Shown: piece by piece, positions 26,067 to 34,429 of the stretch
Layout of the letters: each line of letters opens with the position of its first letter
How positions within the stretch are numbered: the first letter of the stretch is position 1
NCBI GenBank assembly: GCA_018644665.1
Contig: JABGQA010000100.1
Span: 1 to 64,000 of the forward strand
Direction: 5' to 3'
Length of the DNA: 64,000 nt
Origin: Candidatus Poribacteria bacterium
GTDB lineage: Bacteria; Poribacteria; WGA-4E; GCA-2687025
Notes under the pieces: generated by a model
Seen by the model: the letters and a program-made list of their open reading frames with translations, nothing else
What the model was told of the DNA's origin: nothing
Databases searched by the model: none
Translations under genes and position numbers: made by a program

Positions 26067-27244
26067 GTCGTCGCCCCTCCCTGTGCGAAGTCGGATTGGA
26101 TGGCCACCATCGTCAGATCGTCGGACCGCTGCGCGCCCCCGCGAAACTCCGCCAAGCGCGACCGCACAGTACCACAAAGCGCATCGGCCGTCAAGCGCGC
26201 CATGTCGCGTACCAGGGTGAGGATGCGGTCCTCACCGAAGTGCTCGCCCGCCTCGCTTTCCGACTCTGTCACCCCGTCCGTGTAGAGCGCGACGAGGTCC
26301 CCCTGCCCGAGTGACACGGTTTCTTCCTCGTACGTAGCGGACGCGAACGCGCCGACCAGCATGCCACCGGTCGAGAGCGTCGCGACGGAGTCGTCGGACG
26401 CCCGCACATGCAAGGGGTAGCAGTGTCCACCGTTGCAGTACGTGAACTCGCGACGACGCGTGTCGAGGATTCCGTAGACGATCGTCGCGAACATGTCCGG
26501 GGCCGTCTCGGCAGCGAGGAAGTCGTTGACGCGACGTAGGGCCTCCGCTGGCCCGTGCCCCTCGCGAGCGACGATACGCAGAACCGTGCGCACCATGACC
26601 ATCAGCAGCGCCGCGGGGATGCCCTTCCCACGTATGTCCGCGATGGCGATCCCGACGCGGTCCTCGTCCAGCTGGATAAAGTCGTAGAAGTCCCCGGACA
26701 CGTTCAGCGAACTCTCAAGCATCCCAACGACGCGGAAACCCGCCAGTGGAGGAGATTCCTCCGGCATCAGCCCAAGCTGAATCTGAGCGGCCGTCTCCAA
26801 GTGACGAGCGAGTTCCTCGATCTCCCCGGACCACTGCTCGAGTGGAGCCGACACGTCTTCCACTCCTGCCGACGGCGCTGGCCCGAGGGCCGCAGTGACT
26901 CGCGCGACCAAGTCCGAGGGCTCGAACGGCTTAGTGATGTAGTCGTCGGCGCCCGAACTGAGACCGCGCAGCTTGTCACTGATCTGCGCTCTGGCCGTGA
27001 GCATGATCACCGGGATCTCGCGCGTCGTGGGGCTTCCGCGAAGCGCCTGCATTACCTCGAATCCGTCGAGGTCCGGCATGCTGACGTCGAGAAGGACGAG
27101 GTCGGGTCCCTCGGCGTGCGCGGCGGCCAACGCCTCGGCTCCGTCCGTCGCGGTGACGACATCGAAGCCCTCGCTGACGAGCGTCAGCTCGACGAGATCC
27201 AGAATGTCCGGCTCGTCGTCGACGACGAGAACTTTGTCAGCCAT
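26063..27244 (-). CDS. rsbU: Response regulator with PP2C-type phosphatase output (RsbU/SpoIIE-like)
   Basis: A 393-residue fusion. The N-terminal receiver domain (1-120) has the acidic pair Asp9-Asp10, phosphoacceptor Asp53 in LLDVSMPDLDG, and Lys in YITKPFEP. A short helical linker (HLETAAQIQLGLMPEE) leads to a PPM/PP2C phosphatase (about 165-390) with VSGDFYDF, IADIRGKGIPAALLM and YTDGVTESESE metal-binding motifs. It would dephosphorylate the downstream STAS proteins when its receiver is phosphorylated by an unseen histidine kinase, thereby freeing the partner of the RsbW-like kinase. First gene of the operon. Confidence 0.94.
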   Translation of the reverse strand: MADKVLVVDDEPDILDLVELTLVSEGFDVVTATDGAEALAAAHAEGPDLVLLDVSMPDLDGFEVMQALRGSPTTREIPVIMLTARAQISDKLRGLSSGADDYITKPFEPSDLVARVTAALGPAPSAGVEDVSAPLEQWSGEIEELARHLETAAQIQLGLMPEESPPLAGFRVVGMLESSLNVSGDFYDFIQLDEDRVGIAIADIRGKGIPAALLMVMVRTVLRIVAREGHGPAEALRRVNDFLAAETAPDMFATIVYGILDTRRREFTYCNGGHCYPLHVRASDDSVATLSTGGMLVGAFASATYEEETVSLGQGDLVALYTDGVTESESEAGEHFGEDRILTLVRDMARLTADALCGTVRSRLAEFRGGAQRSDDLTMVAIQSDFAQGGATT

Positions 27245-27348
27245 GCGCGACCGATCCCTGACTTGCCATGCAGGCGCCCACGCGAGGTCGCTATCACCTC
27301 AATCGTGCCCCGGCGCCAACTGCGACAGCAACAGAATCCGCGCCCCGG

Positions 27349-28215
27349 CTACGCGACTGCCGCGCGTCGTCGGAACGCCACGCCCGCGCCCTTGGCAAGG
27401 TGGTGCAACCGCGCGAAGTTCAGCGCATACTCGCGCTCCTCGGACATGTGCTCGCAGTAACACGGCATGTCCTCGTCCAGCTCGGCGAGGCCTGTCAGAT
27501 ACGCTTCGTAGTCCATTACCCCGTCACCGATGTCGACCTCGTCCCACTTTACCCAGTGGTGGCTCGCATCGAACTGCGCGTCCTTGAGGTGCACGCTGGC
27601 GACGTGGTCCGACAGGAGCGCGAAGGTCTCGCGCGCGAGCCCCGTCGTGTCGTAGAACGTCTCCTGGCTGATCATGTTCATCAGATCGAGATGTAGCCCG
27701 AACGCGGGATGATCCACGCGGTCGATGAACTCGGCGATGTCCGCCGGCTTGTAGAAGAACGTGTTGTGCCACGGCTCGATGATGTACTTCGTGCGGTCCA
27801 ACGAGAGGCCGTCGAGGATGCGGAGCACGATCTCTCGGAACTCATCCTTGCACGCGTCGCTGTAGTTGTAGGCGTCCGGCGCCGCGGCCCCGCCCGACGG
27901 GTGTGCGCTACCGACGAGGCTTACCACGGAACCGCACCCAAGGACCTCCGCCTTGGCCAGCCGGGCCCGAATGTCATTGATGCGGGTTGCCCGCGTCTCG
28001 CCGTCGCGCACGAGCAGGTTGGCCCAGTAGCCGCACTCCCCTATCACGATATCCAGGCGCGAGGCCTCTTCGCCATATGCCGAGCATTCGGCGTCGGGCC
28101 ACTCGTGGTAACCGCCGGGCGCGGGTATCGCCGCTAATCCGTAGCAGTCCAGCCTGTCTGCGACCCGCTCGAGGTCGTCACGCGTCGCGGCCGAGAAGAA
28201 TCCACCTAATCGCAA
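27349..28215 (-). CDS. Sugar phosphate isomerase/epimerase family protein
   Basis: A 288-residue TIM-barrel of the xylose-isomerase-like/AP-endonuclease-2 family. Predicted metal-site strands: YIIEPWHN, GLHLDLMNMIS, ASVHLKDAQ and CYCEHMSEE. The TTG at 28215 is preceded by AAAGGGA and begins right before the first barrel strand (RLGGFFSAATRDDLE). Longer starts add Arg-rich sequence. The substrate is probably a sugar or inositol derivative. It is isolated from its neighbours by about 100 bases upstream and downstream, so it is likely monocistronic. Confidence 0.83.
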   Translation of the reverse strand: MRLGGFFSAATRDDLERVADRLDCYGLAAIPAPGGYHEWPDAECSAYGEEASRLDIVIGECGYWANLLVRDGETRATRINDIRARLAKAEVLGCGSVVSLVGSAHPSGGAAAPDAYNYSDACKDEFREIVLRILDGLSLDRTKYIIEPWHNTFFYKPADIAEFIDRVDHPAFGLHLDLMNMISQETFYDTTGLARETFALLSDHVASVHLKDAQFDASHHWVKWDEVDIGDGVMDYEAYLTGLAELDEDMPCYCEHMSEEREYALNFARLHHLAKGAGVAFRRRAAVA

Positions 28216-28410
28216 GGAGCGTCCCTTTCGTTCAACCGTACGCACGGGTCGGGCCGGCGCGATTCTAGCACGACGGGCGCCCGGCCACGACCCGGGCGCG
28301 GCGTAACGCCCATTCGGCCCGCGCCGTTGTCTACCAATGTCCACGGGCCTAGAATTCCAGGCGTCGCGCGCCGCCCGGTCCCGCCGTGGGCGAACAGGAA
28401 TCACCCCTCT

Positions 28411-29115
28411 ATGAGCGCCTATCTCAGCCAGTTCTCCACGGGCATGGCCACGTTGCGCAGCGGCGGCCCGATGCTCATCCCACTGCTCTTCCTGTCCTTG
28501 GCGGCCACAGCTATCGTCCTCGACCGCCTGGCGATTCTGCGGCGCGAGCAGCGAACGCCCGCGGACATCATCACGCGCGTCTACCGCCTCCTCGAACGAC
28601 GGAACTACGACATGGCGGTCGCCCTCTGCGAGACGCGGCCGCTCCTGGTCATGGACCTGCTCCGCTATGGCGTGGTCAACCGCGAAGCCGCCGGCACGGC
28701 GTTGGCGGCCGAGGTCCGCGCCTACGTGCGGCAGCGGTCGTCCGTCCTGTACCGCAATCTGTTCATGCTCGCGTTGGTCGCGGCAGTTGCGCCGCTTCTG
28801 GGCTTGCTCGGGACCGTGTGGGGTATGATCCGTTCCTTCGACGCTCTCTTCGAGCGAGGCGGCGCAGACCAGCTACAGATCGTGGCCGACGGCATCTCAG
28901 TGGCGCTGTTGACGACGTTCGCAGGTCTCGTCGTCGCTCTGCCGACGTACATCGCCTACCGGTACCTGATGAACCGGGCGAACCAGCTAGTGCGTCAGCT
29001 ACAGCGCTACGGCATCTCGTTGGTGAGGTTCCTCCAGGCGGAGGACATCTACCATCCCGCGAACGACGGTACAGACGACGGCGCCGATGGGACGGGACTG
29101 AAGTGGGAGCAGTGA
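28411..29115 (+). CDS. MotA/TolQ/ExbB proton channel family protein
   Basis: A 234-residue inner-membrane protein with three transmembrane segments: about 18-40 (MLIPLLFLSLAATAIVLDRL), 118-140 (MLALVAAVAPLLGLLGTVWGMI) and 160-188 (IADGISVALLTTFAGLVVALP). The PLLGLLGTVWGMI and GISVALLTTFAGL motifs are diagnostic. ATG 28411 was chosen because it begins the first amphipathic segment and AGGAA precedes it. ExbB/TolQ use proton-motive force to energise outer-membrane events, normally with ExbD/TolR, but no ExbD-like gene follows here; the next gene is convergent. Confidence 0.9.
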   Translation: MSAYLSQFSTGMATLRSGGPMLIPLLFLSLAATAIVLDRLAILRREQRTPADIITRVYRLLERRNYDMAVALCETRPLLVMDLLRYGVVNREAAGTALAAEVRAYVRQRSSVLYRNLFMLALVAAVAPLLGLLGTVWGMIRSFDALFERGGADQLQIVADGISVALLTTFAGLVVALPTYIAYRYLMNRANQLVRQLQRYGISLVRFLQAEDIYHPANDGTDDGADGTGLKWEQ

Positions 29116-29140
29116 CGACGGACGCCCTCACGAGGGAGCG

Positions 29141-29737
29141 TCATTCCGGCGGGGTCAACGCCTCGCGCACTAGCTCTGCCCCATCCTCGTCGAGAGGCAG
29201 CGTCAGCGCGATCTCCTGAGCCTGGGGCGTCATACGGGCCCACACGCGGCGCACCACGCGGAGCGTCTTCGCGCGTTCCGTCTTGGCCGCGAACGCTACG
29301 AACTGGCGATCCAGCAGCAGAAGCGAGACGGCGTCCTCGATGATCCGGCTTTCCGGGTCGTCCGGGTAGGTCGTCCTGAGAACCAACGCGCGCACGCGGT
29401 CGACGGTCGCGTCGTCGTACAGGCACTCCCGCAGGACGGCTTCCGTCTCGTCCGCGTGGAGGGCGCGCAACCGGTCGCGCCAGTCGTGGTAGGCCTTGCG
29501 CGTCATCGGGTACGAGTCGCGCGGGATCGTCCAGCGAGACAGATGCAGCCCATGCGCCGCGAGCAGCAATTCCTCCGACGGCTCCGCCTCGAGGCGTTCG
29601 ATCCACGCAACGAGCCGCTGCGTGTAGAGCAACTCGACGGGGTGCTCCCCGTCCACGTCGGTTTCGCGGCGTGGGTCCTGAGCGTGCACCCGGATCATCG
29701 CATCAGTTGCGGCGCGGTATCTCTTGATGTCGCGCAT
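29141..29737 (-). CDS. DUF4202 family protein
   Basis: A 198-residue all-helical cytoplasmic protein. The segments LVAWIERLEAEPSEELLLAAHGLHLSRW, IPRDSYPMTRKAYHDWR and ESRIIEDAVSLLLLDRQF are the recognisable core of DUF4202. No catalytic function is established for the family; conserved His and acidic residues suggest metal or nucleotide binding, but that is conjecture. It is convergent with the ExbB gene (25-base gap) and downstream of the tRNA terminator. Confidence 0.85.
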   Translation of the reverse strand: MRDIKRYRAATDAMIRVHAQDPRRETDVDGEHPVELLYTQRLVAWIERLEAEPSEELLLAAHGLHLSRWTIPRDSYPMTRKAYHDWRDRLRALHADETEAVLRECLYDDATVDRVRALVLRTTYPDDPESRIIEDAVSLLLLDRQFVAFAAKTERAKTLRVVRRVWARMTPQAQEIALTLPLDEDGAELVREALTPPE

Positions 29738-29760
29738 GACTGCTGCCCCCGTACGCAGAA

Positions 29761-29789
29761 AATCCAGCAGTCATGATAACTGCTGGATT
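29761..29789 (-). terminator. Rho-independent terminator after tRNA-fMet
   Basis: A perfect 11-bp inverted repeat, AATCCAGCAGT, with a 7-base loop. On the minus strand it is followed by TTTTCT and it lies 8 bases past the tRNA 3' end. Confidence 0.75.
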
Positions 29790-29796
29790 CTCCGAG

Positions 29797-29873
29797 TGGT
29801 AGCGGGGGAGGGATTTGAACCCCCGACCTATGGGTTATGAGCCCATCGAGCTACCAGACTGCTCCACCCCGCG
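29797..29873 (-). tRNA. Initiator tRNA-fMet (anticodon CAT)
   Basis: A 77-base cloverleaf. Anticodon CAT lies within GGGCTCATAACCC, with T-loop GGTTCAAATC and encoded 3' CCA. Initiator identity is shown by the unpaired first base (C1 opposite U72), the following GCGGGG acceptor stem, and the GGGC anticodon stem, all as in bacterial tRNA-fMet. Confidence 0.96.
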
Positions 29874-29896
29874 TCAAGCTGCGCAGCCGCTAGGTG

Positions 29897-29984
29897 TGGT
29901 GGGCGCGGAGGGACTCGAACCCTCACGTCCATTACGGACGGCGGATTTTAAGTCCGACGTGTCTACCAATTCCACCACGCGCCC
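29897..29984 (-). tRNA. tRNA-Leu (anticodon TAA)
   Basis: An 88-base class II tRNA: acceptor GGGCGCG paired with CGCGCCC, anticodon TAA in the loop CTTAAAA, a long variable arm, T-loop GGTTCGAGTCC and encoded CCA. It is 23 bases upstream of tRNA-fMet and probably co-transcribed with it. Confidence 0.96.
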
Positions 29985-30025
29985 GGCGCACGCGCCGGCG
30001 ACACTCAGTAGCGGTCGCGTCTAAG

Positions 30026-30054
30026 AGACTATCCCAGTGGACGGGCAATGTCAA
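30026..30054 (-). promoter_or_regulatory. Sigma-70-type promoter of the tRNA operon
   Basis: On the minus strand a consensus -35 TTGACA (30049-30054) is separated by exactly 17 bases from TAGTCT (30026-30031). It lies about 42-48 bases upstream of the tRNA-Leu 5' end. This is the clearest promoter in the window. Confidence 0.75.
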
Positions 30055-30088
30055 GACGAGCAGGGGCATTTTGGGCTCGGGACGCGTC

Positions 30089-30967
30089 TTACTCTTCCCG
30101 GTGCATCGCGGCGCCGCTGGGGTTCTCGAACGCGTCGATCCAGAGCCGCCGCCACTCCTCGACATCATCCATGACGTTGCCGGGATTCGACGCGCTCTGA
30201 ACCACGAAGTCCGGGTGCGCGGTGCGACCCGTGTGTTCGCCCGTCGGCTGGTACCGCAGATCCAGTGACCACCTGCACCGATCCGAGCGGTTCTGCACGG
30301 AGGCATGCGGTGTGTACCTGCTGATGAACAGGACATCGCCTCGGCGGCACTCCGCGAACACCGGCTCTACGTCGGGCTGCAGGTCCGGCACGATCATCGT
30401 GCCGCCCTCCTTCTGGTGCCGGATGTATCCGCCGCCAGCGACGCCTGGCAGCACCTGCACACACCCGTTCTCGCTTGTGCTATCGCCGAGCGGTATCCAG
30501 CACGTGACGACGTTCGACCCCTCGGCCTCCGGCATCATGACGGCCGCGTCTTGGTGCCACGGCACCCCGTGGGACCAACTGTTGTCCGCGTCCCCGGCCG
30601 GCGGCTTCGCCCGGACATGCTGGATCGGATTGCACGTGATCTCGTCCCCGACGAGACTCGACACCGCGTCCAGCAGCGCGGCGTTGTGCAGGAACTGGAA
30701 CATGGCCGCGCCGCGCATGTGCATGATGTCCATGCCCCGGCCCATCTCGCTAGTCTGCTGTACCAGGCGGCCGTACCGTGTCTCGAACGGCGCGTCTTCG
30801 TGTAGCTGGCTGAGCTTCCCGTCCGCGTGCAGGCTGGCGGCCCGTTTGTCGATCCACTCACACAGCTCGTCGATAAGCGGCTGAGTGTCCGCGTCTGACA
30901 GGACCCCCTCCGCCAGCAGGCAGCCGTCGTCCCAGTAGCGTCGCACTTGGTCGTCGCTCAGCTTCAT
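30089..30967 (-). CDS. Phytanoyl-CoA dioxygenase (PhyH) family, canonical iron site
   Basis: A 292-residue Fe(II)/2-oxoglutarate oxygenase of the PhyH family. The iron ligands HxD (WHQDA) and distal His (TPHAS), plus the Arg for 2-oxoglutarate (SLDLRYQ), are intact, so it should be an active hydroxylase. CVQVLPGV corresponds to the conserved strand before the distal site. ATG 30967 has GGAGG upstream. The substrate is unknown. It differs clearly from the four other PhyH-like proteins here, which lack the Asp of HxD. It lies alone between the tRNA operon and the divergent molybdenum oxidoreductase gene. Confidence 0.92.
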   Translation of the reverse strand: MKLSDDQVRRYWDDGCLLAEGVLSDADTQPLIDELCEWIDKRAASLHADGKLSQLHEDAPFETRYGRLVQQTSEMGRGMDIMHMRGAAMFQFLHNAALLDAVSSLVGDEITCNPIQHVRAKPPAGDADNSWSHGVPWHQDAAVMMPEAEGSNVVTCWIPLGDSTSENGCVQVLPGVAGGGYIRHQKEGGTMIVPDLQPDVEPVFAECRRGDVLFISRYTPHASVQNRSDRCRWSLDLRYQPTGEHTGRTAHPDFVVQSASNPGNVMDDVEEWRRLWIDAFENPSGAAMHREE

Positions 30968-31146
30968 CCCGGAATGCCTCCATCACCCTACGAGTCGCTG
31001 GGTCGTCGCGCGCAGTCTCAGCGTGCCGCCCGATGCATGGAAAGTCAACGCCGGGCCCCGAACGCTTTGAAAAGGCGACCGGCCGGTGCTACTAAGTAGG
31101 TACCTCGACCGCGTCCGGCAGCGCAGCCGTACCGAAGGAGCGACCA

Positions 31147-31740
31147 TTGCCGCGACCGAGACCCGTGCTGGCCCCTGCCGACATCAAGCGCAGGACTCCT
31201 CCTGGTCAGTACGTCACCGAGAAGTTCCCTGTCCTTACTTACGGCCCGACCCCGGCGTTCGAGCGCGCCGCGTGGGACTTCCGAATGTGGGGCCTCGTCG
31301 AGAACGAGGCGCGCTGGTCGTACGACGAGTTCATGGCCCTCCCCTCGACGAAGATCGTCGCCGACTTCCATTGCGTGACGACATGGAGCCGCCTCGACAA
31401 CGAGTGGGAGGGTGTGACCTTCCGCGACCTCTTGTCTCACGTCACCCTACGGCCTGAGGCCCGGTACGCCATGCTTCACTGCGACGGTGGGTACACGACG
31501 AACCTGTCGCTGGAAGCGATGTCCGAAGCCGACGTCATGTTCGCCTACCGCCTCGACGGCGAGGATCTGGACCCCGAACACGGCTGGCCGCTGCGATCCA
31601 TCGTCCCCAAGCTATACGCGTGGAAGAGCGCCAAGTGGGTGCGCGGCATCGAGTTCATACCGGAGGATCGCCCCGGCTTCTGGGAGCAGAACGGATACCA
31701 CATGAACGGCGATCCGTGGACCGAGGAGCGCTACGGGTAG
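31147..31740 (+). CDS. Sulfite oxidase-like molybdopterin oxidoreductase
   Basis: A 197-residue protein with a single oxidoreductase molybdopterin-binding domain (PF00174-like). [17 protein letters not shown] contains Cys76, the expected molybdenum ligand, and [22 protein letters not shown] is the conserved cofactor-binding end. No Tat or Sec signal is visible, unlike periplasmic YedY/MsrP, so it is probably cytoplasmic. TTG start at 31147 has AAGGAG 7 bases upstream. It lies 73 bases before a Rieske ferredoxin gene that could be its electron carrier. The substrate is unknown. Confidence 0.88.
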   Translation: MPRPRPVLAPADIKRRTPPGQYVTEKFPVLTYGPTPAFERAAWDFRMWGLVENEARWSYDEFMALPSTKIVADFHCVTTWSRLDNEWEGVTFRDLLSHVTLRPEARYAMLHCDGGYTTNLSLEAMSEADVMFAYRLDGEDLDPEHGWPLRSIVPKLYAWKSAKWVRGIEFIPEDRPGFWEQNGYHMNGDPWTEERYG

Positions 31741-31813
31741 TCCGCTTGCGAACCCATCCGAACTTACCTATGCTACGCCGCAGCCGACGACACTTGGGCG
31801 CCCGGAGACGAAG

Positions 31814-32146
31814 ATGCAGCGCATGAAAGCCTGTTCCCTGGACGAGCTACCGGAGGGGCAGTGCCGGGTCGTACAGCTCGGCAAGCGGTACATCACGGTC
31901 GCGCGGCGCGGTGACAACATACACGCCGTGGACGACACGTGCCCGCACATGGGCGGATCCCTTGGCACTGGCTGGCTTACGGCGGAGGGAACCGTCGTCT
32001 GCCCGTGGCACGGCTGGGAATTCAGGCTCGAGGACGGCGCGGGGGTATGGCCGTCCGGCATCAAGCTCGACACGTTTGAGACCAGCGTAGAGGACGGCGT
32101 GGTCTACGTCCACGCCGATGACGCGGCAGAAACCGCCGCCGACTAG
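31814..32146 (+). CDS. Rieske [2Fe-2S] ferredoxin
   Basis: A 110-residue soluble Rieske protein. The cluster ligands are CPHMGG and, 16 residues later, CPWHGWEF. It resembles NirD-like and dioxygenase ferredoxins that pass single electrons to an oxidoreductase. ATG 31814 begins the fold; no signal peptide. It follows the molybdenum oxidoreductase gene in the same direction, suggesting the two form a redox pair. Confidence 0.92.
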   Translation: MQRMKACSLDELPEGQCRVVQLGKRYITVARRGDNIHAVDDTCPHMGGSLGTGWLTAEGTVVCPWHGWEFRLEDGAGVWPSGIKLDTFETSVEDGVVYVHADDAAETAAD

Positions 32147-32315
32147 AGCCGACTGCGACAGCCGCGCGGACGTGTCACACCGCCCCACGGGCGGGGCACG
32201 GACGTTTAGAGGACGTGGCGCCACACATGGCCGCGCGGGCGCGCGACGGGGCAGATGCCACATGGGCAGAGCCTCGGTTGCTCCAACTGACGAAGCACGA
32301 AGTGAGGAGCCACCG

Positions 32316-33401
32316 ATGTATTTCGTCCCGATCGACGAGAAGTACTACAGGATGCCTGCGGACGAGCTCGACGACCGCATTTGGGCCGCCAAGAGCGCCC
32401 TGGGAGACCGCCTGGTCGTTCTCGGCCACCACTACCAGCGCGACGACGTCATAAAGTTCGCCGACTACACGGGAGACTCATTCAAACTCTCCCAGATGGC
32501 GGCCGCCAAGAAGGAAGCCGACTATATACTGTTCTGCGGCGTCCACTTCATGGCGGAAAGCGCGGACATCCTCAGCGGCCCGCATCAGCGCGTCACGCTG
32601 CCGGACCTCAAGGCCGGCTGCCACATGGCCGATATGGCGGACATCGACGCCGTCGAGGAGTGCTGGGACGATCTGATGGAGACGGTCGGCGAGTCGGTCG
32701 TCCCCATCACGTACATGAATTCCGCCGCGGACCTCAAGGCGTTTGTCGGTCGGTACCAGGGCGCCGTCTGCACATCGTCGAACGCGCGGGCCATACTCGA
32801 GTGGTCCTTCGCCCAGAAGCAGAGGGTACTGTTCTTCCCGGACGAACACCTTGGCCGGAACGTCGGCTGGGAGATGGACGTCCCGCTAGACGCCATGATC
32901 GTCTGGGATCCCGACAAGCCGTACGGTGGGAACACCCCCGACGCCATCGCGGCCTCTCGAATCATCCTGTGGAAGGGCAACTGCCCTGTCCATCAGCTGT
33001 TCAACGCTAAGCACGTGCAACGCCTTCGCGAGGTGTTCCCTGACATCCAGGTGCTCGTCCATCCCGAGTGCAAGCATGAGGTGGTGAAGCACGCGGACCT
33101 TTCCGGCTCCACCGGGTTCATCGTCAAGACGATTGAGGAGGCGGAGCCAGGCAGCAAATGGGCGATCGGCACGGAGTTGCACTTGGTAAACCGGCTCGCC
33201 AAGGAGCACCCGGACAAGTTCATCGTCAGCGTCGACCCCAACATGTGCCTGTGCACGACGATGAACCGCATAGACCCGCCGCACGTGGCGTGGGTCATGG
33301 AGAACCTCGTCAACGGGAACGTCGTCAACGAGATCAAGGTGGCAGACGACATCGCGGAGTGGGCGCTCATCGCGCTGAACCGCATGCTCGAGATCGTGTG
33401 A
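32316..33401 (+). CDS. nadA: Quinolinate synthase NadA
   Basis: A 361-residue [4Fe-4S] enzyme making quinolinate from iminoaspartate and dihydroxyacetone phosphate for NAD synthesis. Family motifs: VLGHHYQRDDV, ADYTGDSFKLSQ, VCTSSNA, FFPDEHLGRN, HPEC and DPNMCLCTTM, the last three groups containing the cluster cysteines. ATG 32316 has GAGGAG 6 bases upstream and matches the usual N-terminus; the longer frame is out of character. NadB is not in the window. Confidence 0.97.
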   Translation: MYFVPIDEKYYRMPADELDDRIWAAKSALGDRLVVLGHHYQRDDVIKFADYTGDSFKLSQMAAAKKEADYILFCGVHFMAESADILSGPHQRVTLPDLKAGCHMADMADIDAVEECWDDLMETVGESVVPITYMNSAADLKAFVGRYQGAVCTSSNARAILEWSFAQKQRVLFFPDEHLGRNVGWEMDVPLDAMIVWDPDKPYGGNTPDAIAASRIILWKGNCPVHQLFNAKHVQRLREVFPDIQVLVHPECKHEVVKHADLSGSTGFIVKTIEEAEPGSKWAIGTELHLVNRLAKEHPDKFIVSVDPNMCLCTTMNRIDPPHVAWVMENLVNGNVVNEIKVADDIAEWALIALNRMLEIV

Positions 33402-33432
33402 CCTACTCGTCCGCTACACCCGAGGTTGTCCC

Positions 33433-34008
33433 GTGTTCGCGTGGCACAACTTCATCTACTTGGCGCCCGTCGCCCTCGTGGTGCTTGCCGCCCTCCTTCG
33501 CTCCCTTGGCGTCGATGTCGACGCGTCTGCAGCGCTGGATGTAGCGCGCGGCCGCGGCAGGTCAAGCGCCCTGCTGCGTGCGCTTCTGCCCGATTCCAAC
33601 GTCCCCGGCCTCACCGCCGCGTTCCTCGTAGCCGGCTGGTCCATCACCGGTCTTGTGCTAACCCGCGCGTACCCGTCCCTACAGGTCTTGCCGGGCGCCC
33701 TCGTTGGCGCCGGCGCAGCGGCGGCCGCCGCGTGGGCCACTGGAGTGCTGGGCACGGCCGCGGCGCGGCGCCTACTTCCGACGGAGGAGACAGCAGATTC
33801 ACTCCGGGGCCTGGTCGGCGTGATGGCAACAGTCGTGAGCGACCGCATCGACAGCGAGCACGGCCGGGCCCGCGTAACCACGCCGTCCGGGAGCGCCATC
33901 ACCATACGCTGTCGGCATGCCGACAACGCCAACGACCCTGAGACGGGCGAGGCGGTCATGCTCGTGGCCTACGACGAGGTCACGGGCACATTCGACGTCA
34001 TACGATAG
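33433..34008 (+). CDS. Membrane protein with NfeD/DUF1449-like OB-fold C-terminus
   Basis: A 191-residue protein with hydrophobic segments near residues 5-23 (IYLAPVALVVLAALL), 60-78 and 83-108, followed by a soluble C-terminal domain. That domain (RGLVGVMATVVSDRIDSEHGRARV, VMLVAYDEVTGTFDVIR) resembles the OB-fold end of NfeD or YqiJ/DUF1449 proteins, which are linked to flotillin-type membrane organisation. No flotillin gene is adjacent. GTG start at 33433, 31 bases after nadA. The family assignment is tentative. Confidence 0.6.
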   Translation: MFAWHNFIYLAPVALVVLAALLRSLGVDVDASAALDVARGRGRSSALLRALLPDSNVPGLTAAFLVAGWSITGLVLTRAYPSLQVLPGALVGAGAAAAAAWATGVLGTAAARRLLPTEETADSLRGLVGVMATVVSDRIDSEHGRARVTTPSGSAITIRCRHADNANDPETGEAVMLVAYDEVTGTFDVIR

Positions 34009-34429
34009 GGCCCGGGTCTCGGCGGGGCCCGGACCCCGCAGGCGAGACACCCGGCTCGGCGGGATCGGCCACCGACCCCCGGGGCATTGCGCAGGCGGCG
34101 CTGGCATGTGATATCGCGTCACCCCCGCCGAGTCGCCGCTGTGCATGTCGTCGCCAGCGCCTCACCGCGAGACGTGGTGAGGGGCGCGGCGGCCTGCCCT
34201 TCCCACGATCTCTGGCCGGTCGTATGCTTCGGTGGCCATGTTCGTGGCCTCCCACTCTTGCGCCTGCGCGCACGCTGGCGCGCGTGGGGCCGCATGGAGC
34301 GGTCGCCGGCCCTGGTGGCAACGACCTGGCGAGGCGAAGCCATACGGCGTGCTCGTACTCCTGCCCGACTGGCGGGGATGAGGGTTGGCGCACATGTCCT
34401 CCCTGGGCACGCCCGAGGAAGGCACGGAC
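34009..34429. other. Intergenic region, no gene seen
   Basis: 421 bases before the porin-like gene. Open frames are Arg-rich and mutually overlapping, with no domain-like sequence. It probably holds the promoter and leader of the porin-like gene. Confidence 0.5.
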
